DNA of 64,000 bases from Clostridium formicaceticum (GCF_001854185.1 NZ_CP017603.1:2480001-2544000), one strand, 5' to 3'. Shown: positions 49,601-57,328, numbered from the stretch's first letter. Program-made: numbers and translations. The notes: generated by a model not told the origin, from the letters alone.

Positions 49601-51600
49601 TTGTTTAAAAACATATCGGAGATTTTGCTGATATCCTGATGATAAAAATCATAGATATTTTCTATAATGTTGTCATCTAAAGAGAGGTTTTTTGCTAACT
49701 TATAATACAAGAAATTTTCTGCTGGAAGAGAAGCATATTTCACTTCAGATAAAAATTTCTCTATCATCCTATAGGTTTCTGATTCTTTGGTGATATATTG
49801 AAGCAGGTGATTTAAGGTATCCAAAGCTGAAACTCTTATGCTCTTATGTTTACTTTTGAGAATCTGCATTACATAGTCTATTGCAGTGGTTAAAGCAGAA
49901 GAATCAGGCGATAAAGGAACATATTTCAACGCTTCCATTAAAACAATTTCTATCTCATCCTCGAGGCTGGCGATGTTTTCATAGTATTTCAACAGTACTT
50001 TTCTATAGTCTTCAACTTGATGATAGGAAGATTTGTTGAATAGAGAAGTTAATAAAGTACTTATGCTGTATCTGATCCAGCTGCGGTGCAAAGGAATAAC
50101 CTTGTGATCAGGGTATAAAAAGAGCTTTATATATTGATGTAAAATCTCGCTGCTGGTTATTTCAGGCTCTACGATAGACAGCCCCTCAGGAATTTCTTTA
50201 CGATAGCTTTCATCAAAGATAGCAATCATAGCACCTATAATGTAAGCGCATTGTTTACGGATATCTTCTTCAGGATGCACTAGATTTTCGTATAAAAATT
50301 TCATGGCAATGATTTTCTGTTTTTGAGTCAAATAGGTAGAATATTCTTGAAATATGTCCAAATATTCCCTAATAATTTTAGCATCCTGTTCAGCCCTGGC
50401 AATTTCTATAATCTCATTTAGAGAGGTTTCATCACGCAACTTATACATTAGATTGATATTATGACGAATCGCAATATATTTTAAGTGGTTGGTGATTTTC
50501 TTTCCTTGCATAATGGCATAATACTTCTTTTCCTCCTGCAGATTATTTTTTATTTCTGCAGCAGGATCAATATGGATTCCCATGTCAACTAAAGCATCTT
50601 CAAAATCTTTTAATTTCATATAAACGCGACGATATCTTTTTTCTTTGCTTTCATCCACATTATCTAGTTTCTCCAATATGGTTTCGAAGGCATCCTTCAA
50701 AGAAATCATCTTCATTTCTTGACTGCCACTTTCAGTAGTGATATTTTTTACTCTGAAGTCACTATAGATTAAAAGAAGTGATTCTATAGATAAATTTTCC
50801 AGTTCCAAGTCCCATACAGAGTGGTTTAAAGCAATATGTCCAATATAGGGTATGTTATGACGCTTAAACCATTGATCCGTATAATAATAATGAAGGTAGG
50901 CTACACGCTTGGATTCAAGGCTTCTACAGCCAAACTTTCCAATATCATGTCCCGCCGCCGCACCGGATACTCTGCCTAAATCTAAAGGTGTACCTTTTTC
51001 AAGCAACTGTTTAGCAATAAATACAGCAAGATAGTGAACACCACATATATGAGCCAATGTGTTGTGACCAACAACTTCATAGTTTAGTTTCATCATTTCA
51101 TAAATATATTCATTGTAAAAAGCATGAAGAAAAGACCTGTACTCCTGAAGATTCATCAGTGGATGCTCTTCTTCTTCAGTCAACAGATTAAGGGGAAAAT
51201 CACTTTCAAAGGTGCCTTTATGAAACAATTTTTCGTATTGCGAAATAACCCTCAATGCTTTAAGATATAAGTAGCAGCCTAAGTCCAGCTCTGGATTTAA
51301 CTGAATTTCTACAGAGTCAGGGAAGGAAAGGCTGAGGGAAAATTGATAAAGATAGTGAAGGGGATTGGTAGGCATGCTTTTTTCCCATAAAGCCTCCAGC
51401 ATATCTTTACATAGCGTAAATACTGCGGTACAGCTATAGTCGCCTTCCTCTAATATTTCATGAAGATGATGAAAAAAATAAGTGCTTTCAAGGTGTTTTT
51501 TTATGGTGTTTTTTTTCAATGGGTGTTCTTCTAAAAAGCTTTTTTCTAAGAGAATCATATGTAACTCGCTATATACTTTTTGAGCTTCTAGTGTATTCAT
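46696..51600 (-). CDS. 1634-residue multidomain protein: HD, helical repeats, nucleotidyltransferase, GNAT-like and PRTase-like
   Basis: Domains in order: an HD-type hydrolase region (~170-330) with HICGVHYLAVFIA and AAGHDIGKFG near 218; a long helical, probably HEAT/ARM-like, section (~380-900); and a NadD/cytidylyltransferase domain with VAFFPGSFDPFTLGHKEV near 920 and EDISSTQIRNYI near 1085. A GNAT-like segment (~1140-1310) follows, and a C-terminal domain whose PVILVDDLLNKGYRM near 1440 resembles a phosphoribosyltransferase PRPP loop. The middle motifs match NMN/NaMN adenylyltransferases (FPGSFDPxHxGH, ISSTxIR). No signal peptide is seen. The ATG at 51600 follows GGGAGGAAG on the minus strand. 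It heads an operon with an LDH-like and a flavodoxin-like gene. Function is unknown; handling of a nucleotide-type cofactor is a guess. Confidence 0.75.
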   Translation of the reverse strand: MNTLEAQKVYSELHMILLEKSFLEEHPLKKNTIKKHLESTYFFHHLHEILEEGDYSCTAVFTLCKDMLEALWEKSMPTNPLHYLYQFSLSLSFPDSVEIQLNPELDLGCYLYLKALRVISQYEKLFHKGTFESDFPLNLLTEEEEHPLMNLQEYRSFLHAFYNEYIYEMMKLNYEVVGHNTLAHICGVHYLAVFIAKQLLEKGTPLDLGRVSGAAAGHDIGKFGCRSLESKRVAYLHYYYTDQWFKRHNIPYIGHIALNHSVWDLELENLSIESLLLIYSDFRVKNITTESGSQEMKMISLKDAFETILEKLDNVDESKEKRYRRVYMKLKDFEDALVDMGIHIDPAAEIKNNLQEEKKYYAIMQGKKITNHLKYIAIRHNINLMYKLRDETSLNEIIEIARAEQDAKIIREYLDIFQEYSTYLTQKQKIIAMKFLYENLVHPEEDIRKQCAYIIGAMIAIFDESYRKEIPEGLSIVEPEITSSEILHQYIKLFLYPDHKVIPLHRSWIRYSISTLLTSLFNKSSYHQVEDYRKVLLKYYENIASLEDEIEIVLMEALKYVPLSPDSSALTTAIDYVMQILKSKHKSIRVSALDTLNHLLQYITKESETYRMIEKFLSEVKYASLPAENFLYYKLAKNLSLDDNIIENIYDFYHQDISKISDMFLNNLKTETDWMIKKFHVELLTEYTLKDAIIDKLYIAMHFCNLLKVSAMETVRCQAGEAVVKIFHHLPIEQRNDIAIELLRTLEIEGARFTKYIPNFLGQIIIYLKPMELDEIIEDVIEKIKHADTQINSLLLKTIGVFIANYPKYKEIFKENKEVYNKRLAKLLGILLNGLVHHNLQIKQVSFSVIGKDVFGADSLTLEEKHHIFQLVAKKILTLLTDAEESELLFLTNSAGLNHIYRFISDYRFLYKDIEVKTGAKVAFFPGSFDPFTLGHKEVAKAIRDLGFEVYLSVDEFSWSKRTQPSMIRKNIIHMSIADEMNVYIYPEDFPVNLANPEDLYHLRSNFYPSEVYIVVGSDVILNASAYKHAKVENSVVTFPHIVFERRSEDFQDEKVLDLEKALENIQQPVIKLNLPPQYEDISSTQIRNYIDENRDISNLIDPLSQKYIYRNNLYRREPQYKSLIQTVSIDIDVRHNFNYELINTLASSFHGNYHQAFSSIEKISQEFNAHIVLIRDVKENGKILGYSLFHWVPSDLIYQEFKDSHISQCIRENYTGRIIRIDGIFVRQDSKQNNLYQIILSETMAYCLKNDYGYGIFANKIETPTSPELLEVLKRSGFQELPFSQGSQPVLAVNMTNPCTLSFDIQTMIKEPFRSNENVKAIIASTRKRLQEALVNLYPGHLVLSLDRDLVEEALVKKICRENEVPPVPLYPRSLGPSMCVPFGNILNRAIVPNTVTKTLHTEKMFNPDMKKFTIGPFPYYLDLVKQARMIHSFKRPVILVDDLLNKGYRMKVLDPILKKENIHVKKIIVGMLSGQGKELMEIQNRSVDSPYFIPKLRLWFNEALFYPFIGGDTLWRGVYPKKNLLPSINFILPYTSLTFIKDVSDTSLYNFSLACINNALDILRVLENTYQKINERKLTLSLLGEVFLYPRSPDLGKNRCYDFNVHPSVHLEKDLELLKRLEYSFTTSYKGR

Positions 51601-51762
51601 AGACTTCCTCCCATAAACAGGATATTTATTAATAATTATATCCCATTCTCCTGGTGAATAAAGACAAATTTAAGTTTTTTGTCAAAAATACAACTTGTCT
51701 AAAAAACTAGGAATAAAAGAATTAAAGCTGCAATAAAAATGAAAGGTAGGGAGGTGAAAAAC

Positions 51763-52680
51763 ATGTTAGCGGAAATTTTATCACTATGTATTGCCACCAC
51801 CATGTTGGCCCCGGCAGTCACCGCAGAAAATTATGCTATAGAAATGGAGGAGGATATCGTCATCCAAGAGGAATATGACCTTATACCGGCAGAAGAAATA
51901 CTAGAAGAAATGCTAGAAGTAACAGAAGAAAAGGCAGAAGAGCCGGTAGAGTCAGTGGAAGTAGAAGTGCCAGAAGAGATAGAAATAGAAGAAAAAGAAG
52001 AAATAGAAGAAGCAGAAGTAGAAAAAATAGATTATCCAGTAGCCCTTAAAGAAATGGGTTATTACAAAGAAGATTATGCTGACAAAGAAATCAATATGAG
52101 AAATGCGGTTTTGCGTTTTCAAAGTGAACATAATCTGATGGTAGATGGGAAATTTGGTGAAATATCCTATAGAGCTTTAGAAAAAAGGCTTCAAGATGCA
52201 GACTACCAATATGCAGATGTCATCACAAGTCCTCCTACTGAACAGGAGTGGATAGCTATTAATAAAACCAAGAGAATCCTGACCTTCTATAAAGGTACAC
52301 AAGTGATTAAAAAATATCCCATCGCCCAAGGAAAGGACCCCTCTTACACCCCTGAAGGAAAATATACGATTGTAAATAGAATAAAAAATCCAAGATGGGG
52401 AGGTGCTGGAATAGCTGCACCTGTAGCAGGAGGCTCTCCTAAAAATCCTTTAGGTTATCGATGGATGGGACTCAGCCTAAAGGGTGGAGGCTCCTATGGC
52501 ATACATGGCAATAATCAGCCAAAGTCCATCGGCACAGATGCTTCCATGGGGTGTGTTCGAATGATTAATTCTGATGTAGAAGAATTATTCGAGCTGGTGA
52601 AACTCAATACCCCTGTATGGATAGGTACCCATGAGAAGTTGAAGGAGTGGGGGGTACATAATAAGAGTTACTTGAATTAG
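51763..52680 (+). CDS. Secreted L,D-transpeptidase with peptidoglycan-binding domain
   Basis: The ~305-residue protein has a short signal-like N-terminus (MLAEILSLCIATTMLAPAVTA), then an extremely acidic Glu/Val-rich linker (~30-95). A PG_binding_1 domain follows (YADKEINMRNAVLRFQSEHNL..DGKFGEISYRAL). The YkuD catalytic domain contains YGIHGNNQPKSIGTDASMGCVRM, with the catalytic Cys in SMGCVRM and the upstream His. It would crosslink peptidoglycan stems (3-3) or attach proteins outside the cell. ATG 51763 is preferred over ATG 51739 because GGGAGGTG lies between them at 51749-51756. The acidic linker is repetitive (EVPEEIEIEEKEEIEEAEVE-like) and probably disordered. Confidence 0.9.
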   Translation: MLAEILSLCIATTMLAPAVTAENYAIEMEEDIVIQEEYDLIPAEEILEEMLEVTEEKAEEPVESVEVEVPEEIEIEEKEEIEEAEVEKIDYPVALKEMGYYKEDYADKEINMRNAVLRFQSEHNLMVDGKFGEISYRALEKRLQDADYQYADVITSPPTEQEWIAINKTKRILTFYKGTQVIKKYPIAQGKDPSYTPEGKYTIVNRIKNPRWGGAGIAAPVAGGSPKNPLGYRWMGLSLKGGGSYGIHGNNQPKSIGTDASMGCVRMINSDVEELFELVKLNTPVWIGTHEKLKEWGVHNKSYLN

Positions 52681-52706
52681 TAGTGTGTAAATAGTATGAT
52701 GATAAG

Positions 52707-52731
52707 GATACGATGAAGCATCGTATCTTTA
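52707..52731 (+). terminator. Terminator after the L,D-transpeptidase gene
   Basis: GATACGATG (52707-52715) pairs with CATCGTATC (52719-52727) and is followed by TTTATTT. Confidence 0.7.
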
Positions 52732-52768
52732 TTTGGGTTTTACTAAATGATATAGGATATATGACCTC

Positions 52769-52798
52769 TTGTATAATTCACTAAAAAGTATATATAAT
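52769..52798 (+). promoter_or_regulatory. Possible promoter of the CRISPR-like RNA upstream of cas6
   Basis: TTGTAT at 52769-52774 and TATAAT at 52793-52798 are separated by 18 bases. The -10 is perfect and the -35 poor. Transcription would start ~65 bases before the first degenerate repeat. Confidence 0.45.
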
Positions 52799-52871
52799 AT
52801 ATTAATAAGGAAGGCTTAAGGCAGAGTGCACTTAAACATTGTTTCAAGGTCTAGTATGGTTTCTAAATTCA

Positions 52872-52957
52872 TATTAACTATAACATAGGATGTATTTAAA
52901 TTTGATTAATGTCAAAATTATTTTTAACTTTAACCACAACATAGGATGTATTAGTAA
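52872..52957 (+). ncRNA. CRISPR-like RNA: two degenerate repeats flanking a pseudo-spacer
   Basis: The first degenerate repeat (52872-52901) matches the array repeat at 24 of 30 positions, with the last 20 (AACATAGGATGTATTTAAAT) identical. The second (52928-52957) matches at about 23 of 30 and loses its 3' end. Between them lie 26 bases (52902-52927). The first 21 match 53010-53030, just upstream of the cas promoter, except at positions 6 and 12. This is the layout of Cas-regulating CRISPR-like RNAs (CreR/CreA type), in which Cas6 trims the RNA and Cascade uses a short guide to bind but not cleave. Confidence 0.75.
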
Positions 52958-52990
52958 AAGGCTAAAAATTTTATATTTTAGTCTTTACTA
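52952..52990 (+). terminator. Hairpin at the 3' end of the CRISPR-like RNA
   Basis: TAGTAAAAGGCTAAAA pairs with TTTTAGTCTTTACTA with a one-base bulge and a G-U pair. It starts where the second degenerate repeat loses similarity and would be a natural 3' end for the small RNA, although no clean T-run follows. Confidence 0.5.
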
Positions 52991-53006
52991 GCGAAAGGAT
53001 GTAAAT

Positions 53007-53035
53007 TCATTGATAAATGTTAAAATTATTCATAC
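53007..53035 (+). promoter_or_regulatory. Predicted Cascade target next to the cas promoter
   Basis: TCA at 53007-53009 occupies the PAM position. 53010-53030 (TTGATAAATGTTAAAATTATT is the matching stretch) agrees with the pseudo-spacer at 19 of 21 bases. The preceding GGATGTAAATTCA looks like a third degenerate repeat end, so guide and target probably arose by duplication. The site ends 12 bases before the -35. Confidence 0.65.
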
Positions 53036-53041
53036 TAATTA

Positions 53042-53070
53042 TTGACATTTTATTACAATAGCATTATAAT
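53042..53070 (+). promoter_or_regulatory. cas operon promoter
   Basis: A perfect TTGACA (53042-53047) and a perfect TATAAT (53065-53070) are separated by 17 bases. Such a strong promoter for a cas operon fits the idea that it must be actively repressed. Confidence 0.9.
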
Positions 53071-53120
53071 TTATACATATGGAATTATTTTACAACATAT
53101 TTCGGCAAGGAGGTGAAAAA

Positions 53121-53816
53121 GTGAAAGTATATGAATTGAGGTTAAAAATCTTTTTACTGAAAAGTATAGATAAAAAAGAAGCCTTAGAGCGAATAGGAGA
53201 AATGATAGATAAATGTTTGACTGCTACAGATGAATTTCGAAATTTTCATAATAGCAACACATTCAAAAATTATACCTTTAATTCTCTATATAAGTTAGAG
53301 AGAGACGGTATCTACAAAGTAGGTAATATTTATTCTATAAAGATTCGAACTGTAGATGAGATGTTAGCGAAATACTTTAAAAAGAATCTTGCTAATGAAT
53401 ACACAGAACATATGAAAGGGTTGACCTTAGAGTGTAATATATTAAGAAAAAAGCCTATAGAAAAAATATACAGCATAACACCTGTCATTATAAAGACAGA
53501 TGAGGGTTATTGGAAGGGACGTCTGTCCTTAGAATCATTTGAAAAGAGATTAAGAGAAAATATTATCAAAAAATATAATGATTATTTTGATACGGAAATT
53601 AGCGAAGATTTTGAACTGTTCAGTAGAATAGAGTTCAATAATCAAAAACCTATTGCTTCTTCCTATAAAAATGTAAATTTTTTAGGAGACAAGCTAACAT
53701 TGTATATTGCTGAAAATGAAATTGCTCAAAATCTAGCGTACTTAGCATTAGGTACGGGGGTTGGAGAGATTAATGGGCGCGGCTATGGCTTTATGAACTA
53801 CCAGTCTTTTAAGTAG
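53121..53816 (+). CDS. cas6: CRISPR endoribonuclease Cas6
   Basis: The ~231-residue protein has a RAMP fold ending in the Gly-rich loop GTGVGEINGRGYGFMNYQ. Cas6 cuts the repeat RNA to make crRNAs and remains with Cascade in many type I-B systems. It would also be expected to process the upstream CRISPR-like RNA if its degenerate repeats are still recognised. The start is taken as GTG 53121, 5-6 bases after AAGGAGGTG. An in-frame ATG at 53079 falls only ~9 bases after the -10 element and would be nearly leaderless without a ribosome site. It is the first gene of the cas operon. Confidence 0.92.
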   Translation: MKVYELRLKIFLLKSIDKKEALERIGEMIDKCLTATDEFRNFHNSNTFKNYTFNSLYKLERDGIYKVGNIYSIKIRTVDEMLAKYFKKNLANEYTEHMKGLTLECNILRKKPIEKIYSITPVIIKTDEGYWKGRLSLESFEKRLRENIIKKYNDYFDTEISEDFELFSRIEFNNQKPIASSYKNVNFLGDKLTLYIAENEIAQNLAYLALGTGVGEINGRGYGFMNYQSFK

Positions 53817-53827
53817 GGGGTGAAAAA

Positions 53828-55549
53828 TTGTTATCCGATGTAATACAAATTTTTAAAAAAAAGTATAAAGACCAAGGAGATCAAATTATAACCGATGCAT
53901 ATACGCCTGCTGATGGAGAATACATCATTATTGATACAAACCAAGATAAATTCCATATCTTAGATAAAGTATATATTAAACAGGATAAAAAAACAAGGGA
54001 AGTAGACAGTTCTAATCCACACTTTGACTTTATTTGCAAGGCAGATTATATGAGTAGGTACTTAGAATCCAATAAAGCTATAAGTGATAAAAATATACAT
54101 AGCAATAATTACTTAACCTTCTTCGTGAAAAAGGAAAATATTCATAATGGTAAAATCACCAATGAAGTTATAGAAAAATACTATGACATTTTGAAGAATC
54201 CTCTAATTAAATATACTAAGTCAAAATCAAAAAAACTATATGAGTCTCTTGAAAAAAAATATGGAAAACCTAATAAAGCTCAAGTAGAAAGAATTGAAGA
54301 TTGGATTAAAAATAATATTTTCAACTTAATAGATCCTGATAGTAAGGATAAATCTTATCTAAAAATTTTTTTCAAATTTGATCTAGCGATTTATAAAAAT
54401 GAAAGTGAACGTTATATATTAGCCAATATCTATAACAGTACTGATTATAATGAGACGATAGATAACAAAATTTATGGCTTACCCAATGATAATATGGGAC
54501 TAAATAGCAAAAAACCCTATCTAGAAAATAAAAGTAGGAAAGCTACAGTCCCCTATTTAATTTCTGAGGAAGAAGTATTAATACAAAAAAAATTTTTTGA
54601 TTATTTAGCCAATCAGGCAGCACTGAATAAAACGAATATTTATATAGGAGCAAATCAAATAGAATCTTATAAAAATGATGAAACACCAGAAGAAGATTTT
54701 TGTGGCTATTATTTAAGAATAAAAAAAGGAAAAGAAATTGAAATCCATGACTTTGACACTATAGGCCTTTACGAAGCCCAGATTTCTCCATTAAGTCTAG
54801 AAAATACTTTGCAGCTTGAAAAGCCAAAACTAGAGTACAGTACGATACATAAATTGTCCACATTAAAAAATATCATTAATGATGTTTTTTTCAATAAATG
54901 CTTAACAACTAATTACTTTACAGATGCAAAGGATATAAGGATTCATGATAGTGCTTTAAAAAGAAACCTACTGATATCTAGAACTACTTTATTTACTTGG
55001 TTTTATAAAGGCAATGACAGCAATGCGTGGAAAATTCTTAAGCAAAGTAGTTTAGATTTAATAAAAGGTTCTATATATAAGGGATACTTGACGAAAGCTG
55101 GTGAGCAATTTAATTTAAGATGTGGACTAAAAAAATACTTTGAAGGGGGAGATAATATGGCTGATATTTTGGTAGATGTTAAAGATACATTAAGAGCTAA
55201 AATTACTAATAAAAGCGGAACTGAAACAATAGCAAGTGATACAGAGTATTATTTCGCAGTAGGACAACTAACTAGCTATTTTATTTCATTAAGCAAAACC
55301 AAAACAAAGATGCATTCCCTGGCAAACCCTATGATTAATGCAAAAACTAATGAAAAAATAAAAGAAGAATTGAGAAAGCTTTATAAAAAATATAATTATA
55401 CAATTAATACTGCTACAAATAGATTTAATAATCTATTTGCTATGGTCTCTTCCTATGTACCAGAGGGAAAGATTATGGAGGATTTAATTATAGCTGGATA
55501 TTTACATAGTAACTTACTCTATGAAAAATCCGATAAGGGAGGAAAGTGA
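53828..55549 (+). CDS. cas8b: Type I-B Cascade large subunit Cas8b (Csh1-like)
   Basis: The 573-residue protein sits in the position of Cas8b between cas6 and cas7. It has the Csh1-like character of a long, Lys-rich, mostly alpha protein with GYYLRIKKGKEIEIHDFD and a C-terminal helical bundle (FAVGQLTSYFISLSKTKTKMHSLANPMINAKTNEKI). Cas8b recognises the PAM and recruits Cas3. No HD or helicase motif is present. The start is a TTG at 53828 after TAGGGGGTG. The stop at 55549 lies 2 bases before the cas7 ATG. Subfamily naming relies on gene order and general similarity. Confidence 0.85.
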   Translation: MLSDVIQIFKKKYKDQGDQIITDAYTPADGEYIIIDTNQDKFHILDKVYIKQDKKTREVDSSNPHFDFICKADYMSRYLESNKAISDKNIHSNNYLTFFVKKENIHNGKITNEVIEKYYDILKNPLIKYTKSKSKKLYESLEKKYGKPNKAQVERIEDWIKNNIFNLIDPDSKDKSYLKIFFKFDLAIYKNESERYILANIYNSTDYNETIDNKIYGLPNDNMGLNSKKPYLENKSRKATVPYLISEEEVLIQKKFFDYLANQAALNKTNIYIGANQIESYKNDETPEEDFCGYYLRIKKGKEIEIHDFDTIGLYEAQISPLSLENTLQLEKPKLEYSTIHKLSTLKNIINDVFFNKCLTTNYFTDAKDIRIHDSALKRNLLISRTTLFTWFYKGNDSNAWKILKQSSLDLIKGSIYKGYLTKAGEQFNLRCGLKKYFEGGDNMADILVDVKDTLRAKITNKSGTETIASDTEYYFAVGQLTSYFISLSKTKTKMHSLANPMINAKTNEKIKEELRKLYKKYNYTINTATNRFNNLFAMVSSYVPEGKIMEDLIIAGYLHSNLLYEKSDKGGK

Positions 55550-55551
55550 AA

Positions 55552-56526
55552 ATGAATAAAAGAGTTTATGGGGTTTTAGGGATTGTTTCAAGGATGAGTA
55601 ATTGGAATGCTGATTTTACAGGCTATCCAAAAACAACTTCCAGTGGAGATGTATTTGGTAGTGATAAAGCATTTAAATATCCTTTAAAAAAAATGTGGGA
55701 GCAACAAGGGGAAAAGGTTTTATATATAAAGTCTCTTCGATTATCTGAAAATAAAAAAGGTGAAACGGAGCTTATACCAAGGTCTTTGAAGGAAAGATAT
55801 GAATTTTTATTTGACACTAAAGACTTAAAGGAAGAAATCGATAATGGTAAAATATTGAAAAACTTATTTTGTTGCATTGATGTAAAAAACTATGGCGCTA
55901 CGTTTACACCATCGAACTCTGATAAAAATATATCTATAACTGGAGCGGTTCAGGTTGGACAAGGTTTTAATAAATATGATGGAAGCCAAGCGGAAGAACA
56001 ACAAATACTGTCTCCTTTTAGAGATGATAAGAAAAAAGAAATTAACAGTGGTGCAAAAAAGGAAGAAGACCAAGAAGAAGCCAAAGCATCTACTTTAGGA
56101 ACCAAAATCGTTAGTAATGAAGCTCATTATTTTTACCCCTTTACTATTAATCCAGCTGCATATGATGAATTTAAAGTACTAGGAGTAACCGATGGGTATA
56201 CAGAAGAAGACTATAAAAAATTTAAAAAGGCTTCTCTAGTGGCAGCTACATCCTTTAGTACAAATGCTAAAATAGGATGTGAAAATGAATTTGCTCTATT
56301 TGTAGAAACAGAAAGGGATTTATACCTTCCAGACCTGTCTCAATATGTAGGTTTTGAAAAAGGAGAGGAAAAAAATACAATAATCTTAAAATGTGATGAA
56401 CTTCTCAATGAACTACAAGACAAAATTAATAATATAGAAATTTATTATAATCCTTATACTACTCAACTAGAAGAAAAGATAGAAGGAGCTAAAAAATTCA
56501 ATATTTTTACCCAAAAAGAGGTGTAA
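55552..56526 (+). CDS. cas7: Cascade backbone Cas7 (Csh2 family)
   Basis: The 324-residue RAMP protein begins MNKRVYGVLGIVSRMSNWNA, followed by DFTGYPKTTSSGDVFGSDKA, the typical Csh2 opening. GAVQVGQGFNKYD and NEAHYFYPFTINPAAYDEF follow. Several copies coat the crRNA guide and flip out every sixth base. ATG 55552 follows GGGAGGAAAG and is preferred to a GTG 6 bases upstream that overlaps the cas8b stop. A charged insertion (KKEINSGAKKEEDQEEAKA) near residues 160-180 is probably a flexible loop. Confidence 0.92.
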   Translation: MNKRVYGVLGIVSRMSNWNADFTGYPKTTSSGDVFGSDKAFKYPLKKMWEQQGEKVLYIKSLRLSENKKGETELIPRSLKERYEFLFDTKDLKEEIDNGKILKNLFCCIDVKNYGATFTPSNSDKNISITGAVQVGQGFNKYDGSQAEEQQILSPFRDDKKKEINSGAKKEEDQEEAKASTLGTKIVSNEAHYFYPFTINPAAYDEFKVLGVTDGYTEEDYKKFKKASLVAATSFSTNAKIGCENEFALFVETERDLYLPDLSQYVGFEKGEEKNTIILKCDELLNELQDKINNIEIYYNPYTTQLEEKIEGAKKFNIFTQKEV

Positions 56527-56528
56527 GG

Positions 56529-57281
56529 ATGAGAGCTTTAAAATTTACTCTAAGTGGAAAAACGGCTTTTTTTAAGAAACCAGATGTAAATACCTATTAC
56601 TACTTTACTTATGGCAATATTCACAAAGTTGCTTTATTAGGCATACTAGGGGCTATTCTTGGTTACAAAGGATATAATCAGCAGAAACATGAGGAAAAGT
56701 CAGTATACCCTGAATTTTATGAAAAACTTAAAGCAATTAAGATAGGGGTAGTTCCTAGAAATAATAAAGGGTATATTCAAAAAAAAATTCAGTCTTTTAA
56801 TAATTCTGTAGGATATGCTTCAAGGGAGCAGGGGGGGAATCTCATTGTAAAAGAACAATGGCTGGAGGAGCCCAAATGGGATATATATATTCTTATTGAA
56901 GAAGAAGTGGAAAATGAGTTAGCAGATAGGATCATGAAGAGGAGATTTCAATACATACCCTATTTAGGAAAAAATGATCATATAGCCAATATTACTGATG
57001 TACAAATTATTGACAATATTGAGCTTATAACAAATACCAATAAGATAGATAGTCTATTTCTAAAAGACTTTTTTGAACTTCAACCCTTTGAAGACGACCC
57101 TTTTGACACAGATACTGTATATGTTCCCATCTATAAATATGAAGAAATGTTGCCAGTAATGTTAGAAGAAACTACTAATAAATATGAAGTGCAATCATTC
57201 ATATACACGAATTCACCGTTAGTACCTATTAAAAATTCCTTAGTTTATGAGTGTGATGGTAATATAATATTTTTCTTTTAA
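56529..57281 (+). CDS. cas5: Cascade subunit Cas5 (type I-B)
   Basis: The 250-residue RAMP protein starts MRALKFTLSGKTAFFKKPDVN, followed by TYYYFTYGNIHKVALLGILGAILGYKGY. These are the Cas5b/Csh-type signatures. Cas5 caps the 5' handle of crRNA and contacts Cas8b. It begins 2 bases after the cas7 stop, its ribosome site (AGAGGTGTAAGG) overlapping the end of cas7. A GNRA-capped hairpin follows before cas3. Confidence 0.9.
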   Translation: MRALKFTLSGKTAFFKKPDVNTYYYFTYGNIHKVALLGILGAILGYKGYNQQKHEEKSVYPEFYEKLKAIKIGVVPRNNKGYIQKKIQSFNNSVGYASREQGGNLIVKEQWLEEPKWDIYILIEEEVENELADRIMKRRFQYIPYLGKNDHIANITDVQIIDNIELITNTNKIDSLFLKDFFELQPFEDDPFDTDTVYVPIYKYEEMLPVMLEETTNKYEVQSFIYTNSPLVPIKNSLVYECDGNIIFFF

Positions 57282-57285
57282 AAAC

Positions 57286-57303
57286 AGGAGGGGCAACCCT
57301 CCT
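57286..57303 (+). other. GNRA-capped hairpin between cas5 and cas3
   Basis: AGGAGGG (57286-57292) pairs perfectly with CCCTCCT (57297-57303) around a GCAA tetraloop preceded by G. It lies between the Cascade genes and cas3 and could reduce read-through or mark an mRNA processing point. Confidence 0.6.
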
Positions 57304-57328
57304 ATTCTTTAATCATAAGGAGGTAGTT

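Noticed and set aside
52872-52957. Degenerate repeats upstream of cas6 as a mere dead mini-array
   Set aside because: The perfect 20-base 3' end of the first repeat, the promoter-adjacent match with mismatches only at positions 6 and 12, and the TCA favour a maintained regulatory role. A decayed array remains the null hypothesis.
53079-53120. ATG 53079 as the cas6 start
   Set aside because: It would lie almost at the transcription start of the cas promoter without a ribosome site. GTG 53121 follows AAGGAGGTG.
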